Of a stretch of DNA of 64,000 nt, positions 1-12,492 are shown in pieces. This stretch comes from Malania oleifera. Lineage: Eukaryota > Streptophyta > Magnoliopsida > Santalales > Ximeniaceae. Below the pieces are notes generated by a model, which saw only the letters and a list, made by a program, of their open reading frames with translations, was not told where the DNA came from and searched no databases. Positions within the stretch are counted from its first letter, which is position 1. Every line of letters starts with the position of its first letter. The translations under genes were made by a program, and so were the position numbers. The stretch lies in the NCBI RefSeq assembly GCF_029873635.1, contig NC_080422.1, forward strand, positions 4,320,001 to 4,384,000. Reading direction: 5' to 3'.

Positions 1-3000
1 GCCCAATTCACTATCACATCAATCTTACTGGGATCCACAAAAATTCCGTCTCCTGAGATAACATGCCCTAAAACACAACTTCCTCGACCTAGAAGTCGCA
101 TTTGCTGAACTTTGCATACAACTTCTTCTCCCTGAGCATCTACAAGACCTGCTTCAAATGTATCTCGTGCTCCTTATAGTTCCTCGAATAGACCAGTACA
201 TCATCAATAAAAACAACCACAAACCGATCTAAATATGGATAAAAAATCCTATTCATCAAATTCATAAATATTGCAGGAGCATTCGTCAGACCAAATGGCA
301 TAACAAGGAACTCGTAATGCCTATACCTGGTCTTGAAAGCAGTCTTTGATACATCTTCTGCCCTTACCTTTACTTGATGGTAGTCTGACCTGAGGTCTAT
401 CCTAGAATACACCTGTGTACCCTGAAGCTGGTCAAATAAATCATCAATATGGGGTATAGGATACTTGCTCTTGATTGTCACTTTATTAATCTCCCTGTAA
501 TCTATGCACATCCTCATAGACCCGTCCTTCTTCTTCACAAATAGTACTGGGGCTCCCCACGGAGATACACTAGGTCGTATGAAACCCTTATCAAGTAAAT
601 CCTGCAACTGATCTTTTAGTTCTGCCAACTTTGTCGGCACCATTCGATACAGTGCTTTAGATATCGGTGCTGTGCCTGGAAGTAGATCAATACGGAAATT
701 TACCTCACGATCAGGTGGTAGACCTGGTAATTCATCTGGAAACACATCAGTAAACTCCTTTCCTATTGACATACTAGTGAGCTTCACTTCATTCCCCAGG
801 GTTTCCTTCACGAAGGCCAGAAATCCCTGACAACCACTCAAAAGTAGCCTCCTCGCCTGAACAATTGAGACCATATGAGGTAGAGACTGCACTCGTGACC
901 CTGTAAATCTGAATTCCGATCTTCCTAGAGGTCTGAATATCACTTCTCTCGCACGACAGTCTATAATGGCAAAATTAGCCGCTAGCCAATCCACGCCGAA
1001 AATGATATCAAATCCATGCATGTCCAGCACTACCATATCAGCAAATAGAATCCTCCCCTGAATATCAACTAGACAACCACAGAGTACCCTGCTACATCTC
1101 ACCGCTGTCCCGGTCGGTGTAGCTACTAATAATTCAACATCTAATGTTTGTGTTTTAGCTCCACACAATTTAACACACCCCAAAGATACAAACGAGTGTG
1201 TGGACCTTGAGTCAAAAAATGTAATAACTTTAAATAAAAACATATTAACCGTACCTGTCACTACATCGTCGGCTATCTTAGCATCACCTGGCATCAGAGC
1301 AAAAACCCTGGCCGAGGCCATATTCCGCTGCTGGCCTCCACGTGGCGTCTGGTAGCCTCCTCGAGCAGGTCTAGGAGCAGGAGCAGTACTAATCTGAGCC
1401 TGACGTTCCCTCGCCATATGCCTTGACTCCCAATACCGGTAGCAGACACTTCACCTGGCATGACAATCCCCCAGGTGTCTCTTCTCGCAAGTTGGGCAAG
1501 ATGGAGATGGCTACACACTCGAAAAACCGCGATTCGCGGTCTCCTGCCTCCGATATCTGTAGTAACCACCTTTCTTCCATGAACCACTGCCGACTCCCTA
1601 CTGGGAACCATAAGGTGTGGATCTCTTCTTCTGCCTCTGCTTCTCAGCCTCCAATCGCTCTCTAATCTCTGCTATAGTGGCTTTATCCACCACCTTAGCA
1701 AAATCCTATAACTTCAGTATCGACACCTGCTTATATATTTCTCTCCTTTGGCCTCTCTCAAACTGTCGTACCTTCTTTGCTTTATCTGGTATGATGTGCG
1801 AGGCGAAGCGAGATAATTCAATGAACCTCGCGGCATACTATTGTACGGTCTGTTGTCCCTTCTTTAGATTCAAGAACTTGTCTATCTTAGCTTCCCTATA
1901 CAAGGCTAGAAAATACTTGTCGAAGAATATCTCCTTGAACTGTTCCCATGTCATCTCCATAGGTACCATCCTCTACTGCTCAAGGAGTTTCACCACCATC
2001 TACCACCTCTCGACCTCTTTAGTCAATTTGTAGGTAGCAAATAGCACCCTCTGCTCCTCTAAACACTGCAACACTATAAATATTTTCTCTATCTCTTGCA
2101 CTTGGTTTTCAGCGACTGCAAGATCAGTTCCTCCTGAAAAAGCCAGAGGATTCATCTTAATGAATTTCTTGATCGAGCTGTCGTGGCCTTGCGACAGACC
2201 ACCCTGTTCCCTCGAGCTCCTAGCAATTTTAGCCATGACTTGCTCTGTTACGCTGCACAAAACTGCATTTGAATCTCCAACCACAACGCCTGAGGTTCCA
2301 ACACCGTCATTTCCACTAGCATGGACACTACTACCACTAGGGTCCATCCTGAAAAACAAATAACTTAACTTAGAACCCTACCACCATAACATATAATCCA
2401 ACTAGTACAATATTTCCTTAATTAATTCATCACTCCTGATCTTAATTCAAGGTTCAATCCTACAACCTAGATACCCAGCCCGACAATAGTTTACCATGAC
2501 TTTCCTGAAATCGTCACCCCAAGAAAATTACACAAACCACCACGGATGTCCTGCATCTAGACTACAAAACTAGACCTCAAATTCCCTTATCCTATACTCT
2601 GGTATTATTATTGTTGCATTCTAGAGTCTACAGAACCCAGTATCCTAAGCTCTGATACCAAACAGTAATGACCTGCTTATCTAATAGTATAATAAAACAT
2701 ATTAAGTAAAATAGTCAACCCGAGCCCATGGGTAGCAGGGACACCTGTCATACACAGCGGAACATCGGCAACAGTAAATATAAATCATCATTCTGATAAC
2801 CACAATATATATATAATACCAGAGTTAACTATAAACCAAAAACACTGTGTTTATATACTTCTCCCAAAATCAATAGGAAATATATCTTTAGGATACCGCA
2901 TCAAAAACTTCTGATCCTAGTCCAAACTTACCCTCCTAGTGGGGTAACTCAACAGACTCAACGGCGACCACAACCCGCCGGTCCTTCTAGGTTTCTTGAA

Positions 3001-4475
3001 AATTATTTAATGTTCGGGGGTGAGACACTTATCAGTAAGGGAAACTAAACTAAATACAGTTGTGTGGCAACATGAATATTTAATGATAATACAGATATAC
3101 AATACATTCTTCATACTAGAAAACATTAATCATTTAATAACTGTATAAACGTATACCTTCATATTTCTAATAAATCATACTAATCATAACTGTTTGATAT
3201 AGCTAATAATACTGAAAACATATCCAAGATGAATAGCTAGCTGATGCCATGTATTACCCCCATGACGGGTTGTGCAGCCCGAAAGCGGGACCCGACAATG
3301 GCCCGCCGACAACTGTTGAGTCAAAAATATCTGTAAGTACAATGGGCCCGCCACACCCTGGTTCGGACTGTCAAGTGGACGTTTACAACTCTACACTAAA
3401 AGCCACATCAACTATCCATCTCCCACCTCCTCGTGGGGTGGTTATCACCAATCAATCATACGTAAAACACGGTCTCACGCCGGCTATCAATCACGGCCTG
3501 GCGCCAAATATCTCATTCATATCATTCTGAATAATAAATTAATTATCATGTATTTTCAAAATCATAATGTACTGTATTATTTCATAATTCCTGAAAACTT
3601 ACTTTACTCAAAATTTGCCATAACATAATACTTATCACGTAAAATAATATTCATGCCACACAATGCTGAATAAAATCATACATTTTATTATAAAAATATA
3701 TTTCCTGTATAACAGCAGTATTTTCCCAAATATGCATTTTCTCAATAATATTCAAATATAACACATGCTTTCATGAAAATTAATTTGCTGATAAATAATA
3801 CTAATTTGCATGGAAAAATAACTGCTTTAGTTTATTCTCTTACCTGACATTGGAAAGAAACCCCCCAAAAATTCTACTCGTCCTACACCAGTAGGGTTCC
3901 CCGTTCAACACCCTGAATTCAACAATCCCCAGAACTAAATTTCAGTATTTTCACGTGAATATTATTTCCTATAACTATGAAAAAACCAAATTTGGCATAA
4001 AAAACATTACCTCAACTCAGGGATGAATTTTAACTCGCTTCCACCAACGATCCGCTCTGGCAGATTTGGAGAGAACTTCCCTAGGAGCGTCGTGGTGATC
4101 TCAGATTGTCGATCTGGTGAACGATGGAGCCGAAATCGAAGAGAGAGGAACTGTAGAGGAGAAAGAGAATAAGAAATTTTTTGATTTTTCTATGTTTAAT
4201 CCGAGTTTTAGGCTATTTACAGAGTTGAATTCGTCGATGAGACACGTCACCTTGTCGACGAGTCCCTGAAGAGTTTTGTAAACGAACCTTCACCTCTCGT
4301 CGACGAAATTCAGAATTGCCATAACCCTCCTCGGTATTTTCTCATCGACGAGTCCAATTGCCATGTCGTCGACGAAAGCTTCACGTTCATCGACAAAGTC
4401 TGCTGCACCCTCTTTTCTATTCCCATTTTTATCTCTCTTAATTAATAAAATACCATTATACTTCGGGTCATTACA
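1..4475 (-). mobile_element. Ty3/gypsy chromovirus (Tekay/Del-like), 5' half, runs off left edge
   Basis: Seen: on the minus strand an LTR (2664-4475) is followed by a primer-binding site matching initiator tRNA-Met (TGGTATCAGAGC, 2649-2660). Next come a gag region (about 1420-2359, beginning MDPSGSSVHAS), a protease-like region (about 760-1400) and a reverse transcriptase region (from about 700 down to the window edge) with [19 protein letters not shown] and the active-site motif [11 protein letters not shown]. One open stretch of 425 residues (140-1417) spans protease into RT. Family knowledge: this gag-PR-RT order and these RT motifs are those of plant chromoviruses. RNase H, integrase and the second LTR would lie left of position 1. 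Inference: a fossil copy with only a few breaks in the visible part, so perhaps among the younger gypsy copies here, but it cannot be called whole because half is out of view. Confidence 0.9.
2664..4475 (-). repeat. 5' LTR of the left-edge gypsy element
   Basis: On the minus strand it opens TGTAATGACCCG and closes CATTACT, three bases before the tRNA-Met primer site. It is about 1.8 kb. It carries TTCGTCGACGAA-type palindromes (about 4230-4400), the GC-rich block near 3262-3290 that sits in most LTRs of this window, and conserved leader text such as the cluster near 4020-4140. The abrupt change to CT-rich DNA at 4476 marks the element border. Confidence 0.85.
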
Positions 4476-5288
4476 GGCCAGGCGTGCGCTAGGTAGGTTG
4501 AAGGCTTCCCCCCTCTCCTATAAAACCTCTCTTTCTCTCCCTCTTTACACACAACCCTCGAGGCTCTCTTTGTATCTCCTTAACTCTTCTCTCTCCCCTT
4601 CTCCTTCCTCTCCCTCTCCTTTACTTTATTTTCTTTTTTATTGTCTACCATAGCCAACTTGAACCCGTTCTCTCCCTCTCCTTCTCTCAAACTCTCTTTG
4701 AATCTCTTTTCTGCTCTCTTCCTTGCCCTTTCTCTTTGTCTCCCCCTCAGTCTCTTCCTCTCCCTCTATGCTCATCTCCCCTTCTCGCCTTCTTCCTCCA
4801 GGCTCTCTGCCCCGGCAACCCAGCTGCAACTCTCCTCCCTTTTCTCCCTCTTCTTTGCTTTATTTTATTTTTTTTGTCCGCCATAGCAACCCGAGCCAGC
4901 TTCCCTTCTCTCCCTCTCCCTTCTTCAACTCTCACAGCATCTCTCCCTAACTCCCTTTCTCTCCCTAACTCTCTTTCTCTCCCTCAGTCTCTTACTTTCC
5001 CGTGAAGCTCCTCCATCCCCTTAGCTGCTGCCTCAAGCCATGGCCATACCACACCTCGAAGCTGCTGCTACACAGCCACAACCACACAAGCCACACCAAT
5101 ACGCCAGACCACCCCTACTGCTGGAGGCTCCTATAACCACCTAAGAGCTCCAGCCACATACCCTGCTTTAGTTGCTACCTCACCAACACTAGCCAGCCAC
5201 TAGAAACCCCACAGACCCGAGACCAGACACCTAACCAGACCTCTCACAGAAACTCCACGGACCTGAGACCTCTACTCCAGCAACACCA

Positions 5289-5291
<3 letters not shown>

Positions 5292-5359
<68 letters not shown>
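5292..5359. repeat. (CT)n microsatellite
   Basis: An uninterrupted CT dinucleotide run of about 68 bases. A shorter broken CT run follows at about 5481-5508. Confidence 0.97.
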
Positions 5360-5363
<4 letters not shown>

Positions 5364-5634
5364 CTTTTTTATCGTTAGTTAAATGTTATTCTTTTTTATT
5401 GAGGTTTATTGAATAATTTAAATCTTGAATATTATTTAAAAGTGCTTTATTAATATTTTAGTTTATTTAGTTATTTATTTTCTCTCTCTCTCTCCCTCTC
5501 TCTCTCTTCTTTTCTTTTTTTATTGTTAGTTAAATGCTATTTTTTTTATTGAGGTTTATTGAAGAATTTAAATTCTGAATATTATTTAAAGTGCTTTATT
5601 AATATTGTAGTTTATTTAGTTATTTATTTTCTCA
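5360..5634. repeat. Tandem duplication, about 140-bp unit, two copies
   Basis: The text from the CT tail through TTATTGAGGTTTATTGA and on to TTTAGTTATTTATTTTCTC appears twice, at about 5360-5485 and about 5508-5634. The copies differ by a few substitutions and small indels. Each begins after a CT tract, so the CT runs may have guided the duplication. Confidence 0.85.
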
Positions 5635-7088
5635 AGTAAAAAAAAAAAGAATAAAATACAAAAAGAAAAAAAAAATTTTAAGTTCAATTAGTAATTTTCC
5701 TTAAATTTCAATCCTGTTATCGTGCTCAGTTTAGTTTAAGTTGATAAAGCATTAATTTTTGTTCGAGTTCTTGGTTGCCTTTTAATTTTGATTTTGGTTT
5801 AAGTTTTTAATTTCATTAAGGGTTCGGTTTTTTATCATTCGCGTATGTGTTTGTTTGAATTTCATTATTGCATGTTTTAATTACGCATTAAAGCTACCGT
5901 CTTTTCTATTCTGAAGTTTAATGCATGTTTCGATGTCTGCCTGATTAGACGTAGGGTTTCCGTTCTTCCTATTTAATTCAGTGCATGTTAGGATTAGGGT
6001 TTAATTTGTGTGTTCATTTAATTTGTCAAATGTGATCTCAAACAATCCTAAAAACCCCGAATCTAAACTGAGTTCAGTAACTTTTTATTTTTGATTGGAA
6101 AAACGTAAAATTTGAGATTAAACCGCATTCCCTGAGGAGATGATTTAACCTTTAGGCTGAATATTACACGATGTAACTCCTATACTTGGGATAGCTTCCA
6201 AGCTGCTCATTTTTCGAGTGAGTCAGCCAACAATGTCGCTACCATCCACAAAAGTCGAGTCTAAGTTAGGTTGTCTCACCTCATGTGAAGCTGTCTGAAT
6301 AAGAAGACTTCTAATTGATATTGGGATAACGATAAATGTCGCAACTTTGATTCACTGTGACAATCAAAGTTGCATAGATATTAGTAAGAACCCAATGGTC
6401 AACGCAAGAACCAAGCACATTGAGATTCAGTATTACTACATACGAGAACTCATTGAGGATGAGGTTGTTGAGATGGAGTATTGCCCAACAGGAGATAATC
6501 ATGTAGATATCTTCACCAAAGCATTGGGTAGTTCTGACTTCCACAAGCATCAAGATGCTCTTGGTATTGGTCCAAGAGCGTAGTGTCGCGAAGTCCCGGG
6601 AGCGCGTGTGCCCCGGGCGGCGAAATAAAAATCAAAATTTAAATTTTCAAGAAAAAATAGTGAATGTCGAAGTCGCCACTAACCTTTAGTGTGGTTAGAA
6701 CACGTGATTACTACCCCTTTAGGGGTAGAATGGGTCTACGTTACCAGAGCTGGGGTCGGGAGTTCGGTTACGCAAGGGGAAGGTACGAGTACCCCCTACA
6801 CGCCCGTTCTTACGAACGGTACCTAATTAATTTAGAATTATCCTTTAGTTAATTTAAAAAGTCTTTAAATTACTCCTTTTATAAATTTATAAATACACAT
6901 GGGAAATAAATAACTAGATAAATATAATATATACATATATATTCCCTCAGAGCTTAAAAGTACATGAAGTCCGAAGGCTAATACCCTAGCATTAAAATCA
7001 TAGGGATGAGAATCAAAAATAATCATAATAATAAAATAATATAAATATTAAAAATACTAAAATTGAATATACGTATATTTCAAAATAG

Positions 7089-7125
7089 GATAATAATAAT
7101 AATAATAAAGATCATAGTAATAATG

Positions 7126-7171
<46 letters not shown>
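7089..7171. repeat. (AAT)n microsatellite cluster
   Basis: AAT trinucleotide runs with small interruptions, inside the 3.5-kb solo LTR. AT-rich imperfect runs continue to about 7290. Confidence 0.9.
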
Positions 7172-7174
<3 letters not shown>

Positions 7175-9495
7175 TAAATATAATAATGATAATAAATAAT
7201 AATAGTAGTAACAATAAATAATAATAATAATAAATAATAAAAGTGATATTAATAATAATAATCATAATATTAATAGTAATAATAATCGTATTATTAATAA
7301 TAGTAGTAAAGATAATATACATATTTTAATAATACTTACCTTAATATTAGCACATAGCTAAGGATATACACAATACACACATGGAAGCAATTACCAAGAT
7401 TAAGGAAACAATTCAAACTTATGAAGAAAACATGGAAACCAATTAACTCTAAATTTAGTGGGTAAATATACAAGGGTAAGATAGTAGTGAAATCATAGAA
7501 ATAAATTCAAATTATTACTAATACGTTAAACGATCAATATAGCCATCAAATACTAAATTATGGTAATAAATCAAACTAAAAATCAATATACTATCCTAAA
7601 TATTTGATATGTTAAATATAGTGATAAAACATGATAATAACCTTACACATGATATGATGACAATAAAAACCCTATCTTGATAATACATCATTCAATAGAT
7701 ACAACAAACATTTAAATTTGAATATCAAATTATAAAACAAATAGTACAATAAAAAAATAAAAAAAAAAAGAGAGAAAGAAAAAAAAAAAAAAGGACAAAA
7801 CCCTAAATATGAACATACCATTTATTAAATGCAACAACAATATGTATACAAAGGAAACCCTAATACGAAAATCACACATTTGAATCGAGACCACAATAAT
7901 AAAAACCTTATAATATAAATATCAAACACATAATAAACACAACGAAATGAAAACCTTAGAAATACATTTTAAAATTAAATCCAATTTAAACTTTACAATA
8001 TGAACATTAACATTTTAATAAATACCACTATGATAAAATCTTATAATATTAATATTACACACATAACAAATAGCAACGACACCCTAAAGATGTATTAAAC
8101 ATCGAATTACATAGGTCAACAATACAAATCCCACAATGTAAATATTAATGTTTTGATAAATACAACCATATTAAAATTCTCATAACAATTAAAACAGCTA
8201 ACAACACAACCCTAACAATACCTATTAAATTAAATATAACTGCACTATAAGCATTAAATATAACAACAAGATAAATAATGATCATTAAAATTATATATGA
8301 TGAATAGATAACAATATAGATTATATACAGTAAATATGTATAACAATATTAACAATTATATCATAAGCACATACTAATAATAATAAAAGGAAAACTCTAA
8401 TAATATACTATAAAAGAAAACTCCCTAGCACAAAGTATACCTAACAATAAAACCTTTTAACAACAATATACAAAATAAAAATAAACACTATAATAAAATC
8501 CTGACAATAATAATCTATCAAGTTACCCCAAAAAAACGCTGCCTGCGCTACTTCGCCGGTGAAGACCTCTGCTCCACTCCGACGTTGCTGCTGCTGCTAC
8601 CCCAAGCCGAAATACCTGCTCCTGCTCCGTTTGATACTGCTACTGCTGCTACCCCCTACGGAGATGACGGACCAGCTGCGTTTGGTCTCACTAGCTGACG
8701 AAGAAAACCAAGAAGAGGCCTCCCCCGCTCTGCTGTGCTACTGTTCTTGCCGTGTGTGAGGGGGCTGGGTGTGCTGGCCGTGCTTGTGGCTGCAGGAGGG
8801 GAGCTAAGGTGCTGATAGATGGCCGGAGATCCAGCTGGTGGAGACGCTGCCGTGGGTTGATGTTCAGGCCGCGGTGGATGTGGGCTGCGGTCAATGGAGA
8901 GGGATGAGGGAGGCTAGGTGAGTGGTTTGGAGAGTCTTCTCGGTGCAGAGGAAGGAAACAGTGTGGCTTCGGGTGGTGGCTTGCTGCGGAGGTTGCTAGA
9001 GCAGAGGAGAGCTTAGGTGGCTGCCAGAGTTGGTGCAGCAGAGGAGTTGCAGAGGGGTCTGTGGCTAGTTCTGGAGCAGAAAGCGGAGGGCGAGGAAGTG
9101 GTGCTGTGATGGAGACCGGAGTTGCCGCTGCTGCTGGATGTTTAGGAAGTTGTCGGTCCAGGGCCGCTGTGGTGCTCCGGCGGGAGATTGTGCAGGAACA
9201 GTGGGGCTGGTGTGGTGGTGTCGGGACTGGTGTTCTGGATGCTGGACAAGTGAGATGGAGGCTGTGAGGGACGGAGAAGAGATGGATGTGGATGCTGTCG
9301 AAGCACTGGCAGGGCTGGTGTTGCGGCTAGGAAAGAAAAAAAAAACCGAGAGAGATTGAAGAGAGGTGGGTAGGGTTTTTTTTTTTGGTCTCTGCTCCCC
9401 CTCCTTTGTGCTATGCGCCCCCCCTTTTTATAAAATTTTCAACCCTAAAAAATCCTTCTTTTCTTTTCCTTTTTTATTTTTATTCTCTTCATACT

Positions 9496-9498
<3 letters not shown>

Positions 9499-9543
<45 letters not shown>

Positions 9544-9675
9544 GTGGTAATAACAATGAAAAATAATAATAATCATAAATAATAAAAATAATGGGGCAAT
9601 AATAATAATAATAAATTAAATATAATAATAATAATAATAGTGGTAGAATAATAATAACAATAATATTTGAAAATA

Positions 9676-9721
<46 letters not shown>

Positions 9722-10070
9722 TAGTAAATATGATAATAGTAAAATGGTAATAAAATAATAAATGAAATTTAAAAAAAAACAAAGAAAATAAAAATAAAAT
9801 AATAATAATAGTAATATAATAATAATAACAATAGCAAGATAATAAAGTGATAATAATAATATTTTAAAAATAATAATAACAATAATAATAAAAATAATAA
9901 TAAAATCAAAATAATAATAATAATAATAATAATATAATAAAATAAAGATAATAAAAACACTAATAATAATAATAATAATAAAATAATAATAATAGTAATA
10001 AAAATAATAATAATAATAATAGCAAAATAATAATAATATTAAAAATAAAAATAATAATAATAATAATATT
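9499..10070. repeat. (AAT)n microsatellite tract, several blocks
   Basis: More than 550 bases of AAT/ATA repeats broken by short non-repeat pieces, with the cleanest blocks at about 9499-9543, 9678-9719 and 9909-9940. The tract lies in the U3-side part of the solo LTR. Isoleucine- and leucine-rich open frames here are artefacts of the repeat. Confidence 0.93.
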
Positions 10071-10329
10071 GGACCTGGGTAAAAATGGGGTGTCTACACG
10101 TAGGTAGACATTGAGGGGAGATGTTGGTGTATATGTGTGCAATGCCCACCTCCCACGAGTTAATGGTCACACTTACATGACGTATGGTTCAGATGAGGTC
10201 AAAGCGATAAACCGCAATGGTACTACGAAGACAGAAGAGGTTCCCCTCCAAGACACGGGGGTCCGGGGGCAGCCCCCCCCTCCCCCGAGATGGTATGACC
10301 TATCCAATGTGAACAGTGGGCACGGTATG

Positions 10330-10476
10330 TCAAAGATGGTCACTAATGTCAAAGACGACCACTAATGTCAAAGACGGGCACTAATGTTAAAGACAACCAC
10401 TAATGTCAAAGTCGGCTACTAATGTCAAAGACAACCACTGACGTCAAAGTCGGCCACTAATGTCAAAGTCAGCCAT
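10330..10476 (+). repeat. 19-bp minisatellite, about 8 units, in copia LTR U3
   Basis: A TCAAAGACGACCACTAATG-like unit recurs at an exact 19-bp period from 10330, with the eighth unit starting at 10463. Units differ by substitutions only. It is followed by a near-palindrome around CCATGGTAGGTG (10473-10520). Upstream of the copia LTR's presumed promoter, so it may once have held protein-binding sites; that is inference. Confidence 0.9.
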
Positions 10477-11065
10477 GGTAGGTGAGCTACCACCACCTAC
10501 CATGGTAGGTGAGCCACCCATGTGCTTCTTCCACGGACCAGAGGCTATAAATAATACCCCCCCCCCCACCGGAGCACTATACACATCTCGACTGCAAGAT
10601 TGTGCCCTCTTTTGTTTTTCTATTTGTTGTCCTTTCACCATTGAAGCTCATTAGTGAGTGCATGGTTAGACAGATTGTTGTAATCCGATTGTTGTAACAA
10701 AACTTTATGTTATCTCTTCAATCGTTTCTTCAAAACAGATCTTCGTGTTGTTATTCTATAGGGTAAAATTCCCCCTAGAGTGACTAGTGTGGGAAAGCCA
10801 ATCTGACTTACAGACTGAAGATATTTAACTCTAGTTGACCGACCAAGGTTAAGTCCAGCCTTCGGGCCGCACAACCCGTCATGGGGGGACGCATGACAGT
10901 GTGTGTTATCCATCTGACGGTGAGTTCTAAATGCATAATTGTAATTTTAACCAATGTATAACATGAGAACTGCGAATGTGGATACAAATTATGTGATGTT
11001 CTGGTATGATTGTCAGAAAAATTGGAAAATTTTAAAATACTGGTATTGTTAAAATAATAATTACA

Positions 11066-11210
11066 GAAAGGGTCCTGGGGGATGGTGATACGTAACACCC
11101 CAGTGATGATTATTGAGAAAGGTCTCGGAGCACGGAGATACATAACGCCTCATGGATGATTATTGAGAAAGGTCTTGGGGGACGGTGAGACGTAACGCCC
11201 CGATGACGAT
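11066..11210. repeat. About 50-bp tandem repeat, three units, inside gypsy LTR
   Basis: Units begin AGAAAGGTC at about 11066, 11116 and 11166 and each contains an ACGTAACGCC-like core. Related ACGTAACGCC text occurs in the solo LTR near 47630. Confidence 0.85.
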
Positions 11211-11319
11211 TAATGTGAAAGATAAAGATTATGAAGAGTTGGGGTTTTATAAAGATAACAGATACAAAGTAAATAATAAATGTATTATATATTGTAATAT
11301 TATATGTACTTGGGGTAAA

Positions 11320-11670
11320 GTAAACTCTCTACCCAAGGGCTTGCTGAGAAAGACAAGTGTCTTGATAGGTATCAGATGTAGTCATACTGGGCTGCATAAC
11401 GTATTAGGGCAGAAGAAAACTACTTGTATGGGCGAGTAATCTTCCCTAACCTCGGGAACTTTCGCTGATAAATAATTGTGTGAATGTTTGTGAATACGAG
11501 ACAAACTATCCACCAGAGGGCTTACTGAATAAGGTAAGTGCCCTGATGAGCATCAGTTGTAGCCATGCCCGGTTGCATAAGGTATCAGAGCAGAGAGGTG
11601 CTACTTGTATGAGCGGGTAATCACCTCAATCCTTGGGAACTCTCGTTAATAAAATATGCTATATGTGTGT
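11320..11670. repeat. About 180-bp tandem duplication inside gypsy LTR
   Basis: Two diverged copies, about 11325-11500 and 11506-11670, each with GGGCTT(G/A)CTGA, a central GCATAA block and a TACTTGTATG(G/A)GCG block. The same two-copy arrangement recurs at about 40090-40420 in another LTR, so the duplication predates the spread of this subfamily. Confidence 0.8.
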
Positions 11671-12239
11671 GAGTAGGGATAGAGAATGATTTTATAAATG
11701 TGGATTAATTTGTAAATGATGATTATATTTTGTACACAAATCTCATGATAGTCATACACTAGTATTAATCTATTCCGTCTTACTGAGATGTGTCTTACCC
11801 GTTATACAATTCATATTTTTCAGGACCTTTGCATGATTGAGCATAGCGAGCTCGGGGTTGGGTTTGTTGGCATAGTATTTTTGTGAGAGGGTACATATTT
11901 TGGTTGTATTTTTTTTTTAATTTATGTTTTTAGTTTTCTGAGAAGTATATGTGGATATTGGATGTTGGGAAATTCTGTTTTTGGGATGTTTATATTGTAT
12001 TTTGGCATATTATTGAGGATGTTGATTTATTTTTCCGTTATGTGATTGAAGTTATGGTATTAGACACAGGTGATTGAATCACACCACACCTCGGACCCAC
12101 TTGGCGGGTTCGGGGCGTGACAGGAATACTATGGATTCAAGTACGCTTCCACATTTAGTTTAATGTTCTTGAAGATTTGACATGACTGATTCTAGCTTGA
12201 TGATGGTTTTCATCAATCAAAAGGAAATATTTTTAAGAT

Positions 12240-12477
12240 CTTACATAGAAACCCTAACTTTGATACCATAAAAACAAAATGAAATTCTGTATTTCTTCAA
12301 TTGAATATTTTGTACATCCCAATCTTACGATATATAATACAATCAAGGATTCTAAATAAGTAAATAATCTCCCTACATAATAATATACAATCTTCTACAT
12401 TTATTACTTTCCTAATTTACTCAATATACCCAAAGATACTCGAGATTTCAACCGACAAGCTAACCAACTAACTAAAG
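12240..12477 (-). mobile_element. Possible copia LTR end plus primer site, fragment
   Basis: On the minus strand, TATGGTATCAAAG (near 12267) resembles a tRNA-Met primer site following an LTR end. The AT-rich sequence to its right (12280-12470) looks like U5/R of a short copia LTR. No pol sequence adjoins it. 12123-12239 shows nothing I recognise. Weakly supported. Confidence 0.4.
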
Positions 12478-12492
12478 AACTAATCAGTTAAC

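Larger units (their letters stand above)
4476..6216 (+). repeat. LTR-like stretch with CT-rich leader, left end cut off
   Basis: No gene. A TATA-like CTATAAAA (about 4520) is followed by a long CT-rich leader (4530-5000) and a (CT)n tract. The stretch ends with CGCATTCCCTGAGGAG near 6128, a phrase I associate with the 3' part of some plant LTR retroelements. The left end abuts the gypsy LTR at 4476, so it was probably cut or entered there. The proline- and serine-rich open frames on both strands here are by-products of the CT runs. The LTR identity is an inference; it could be another kind of repeat. Confidence 0.35.
6584..10098 (-). mobile_element. Solo LTR, 3.5 kb, inserted in the copia element
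   Basis: Seen: on the minus strand it runs from TGTAGACACCCC to TTCGCGACA, so it has TG...CA ends. It is flanked by the perfect 5-bp repeat CGTAG (6579-6583 and 10099-10103). The two flanks join in register as copia RNase H end plus polypurine tract, which proves insertion. A TATA box (TATAAAAA on the minus strand, about 9430) precedes a GC-rich leader (about 8540-9410) in an otherwise very AT-rich element. No internal direct terminal repeats, gag or pol were seen. Inference: a solo LTR left by LTR-LTR recombination, minus orientation. Alternative: a non-autonomous element whose own repeats I failed to see. The family is not identified with confidence. Confidence 0.75.
6300..10758 (+). mobile_element. 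Ty1/copia 3' end (RNase H tail, PPT, 3' LTR), split by a solo LTR
   Basis: Seen: 6300-6583 encodes the C-terminal RNase H part of copia pol, with IHCDNQSCIDISKNP, NARTKHIEIQYYYIRE and a HVDIFTKAL block. A 3.5-kb insert follows. At 10104 the copia sequence resumes with a polypurine tract (TTGAGGGGAG), and a 3' LTR opens TGTTGGTG at 10122, running to about 10758 and ending in a TTCTTCAAAACAGATCTTCG-type copia tail. Family knowledge: RNase H, polypurine tract, then LTR is the normal 3' order of copia elements. Everything upstream of RNase H is missing, so this is a heavily truncated fossil. The LTR's right border is approximate because a gypsy LTR piece begins close by. Confidence 0.85.
10759..12122 (+). 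repeat. Partial gypsy LTR, 3' part
   Basis: Starts near 10759 without a U3 start and ends GCGTGACA at 12122. It holds the shared GC-rich block (CAGCCTTCGGGCCGCACAACC, about 10856-10876, and the adjoining CCGTCATGG) and a TCTTACTGAGATGTGTC block near 11790 that recurs in the other gypsy LTRs. No primer site follows it, so it is a truncated LTR. Two internal tandem repeats are listed separately. It most resembles the LTR at 36547-40602. Confidence 0.7.

Noticed and set aside
4363-5005. Ser/Pro/Leu-rich open frames in CT-rich leader
   Set aside because: Open only because CT runs lack stop codons; several frames overlap on both strands.
7080-10142. Ile/Leu- and Asn-rich open frames in AAT tracts
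   Set aside because: They are translations of trinucleotide microsatellites on either strand and have no start context or domain.
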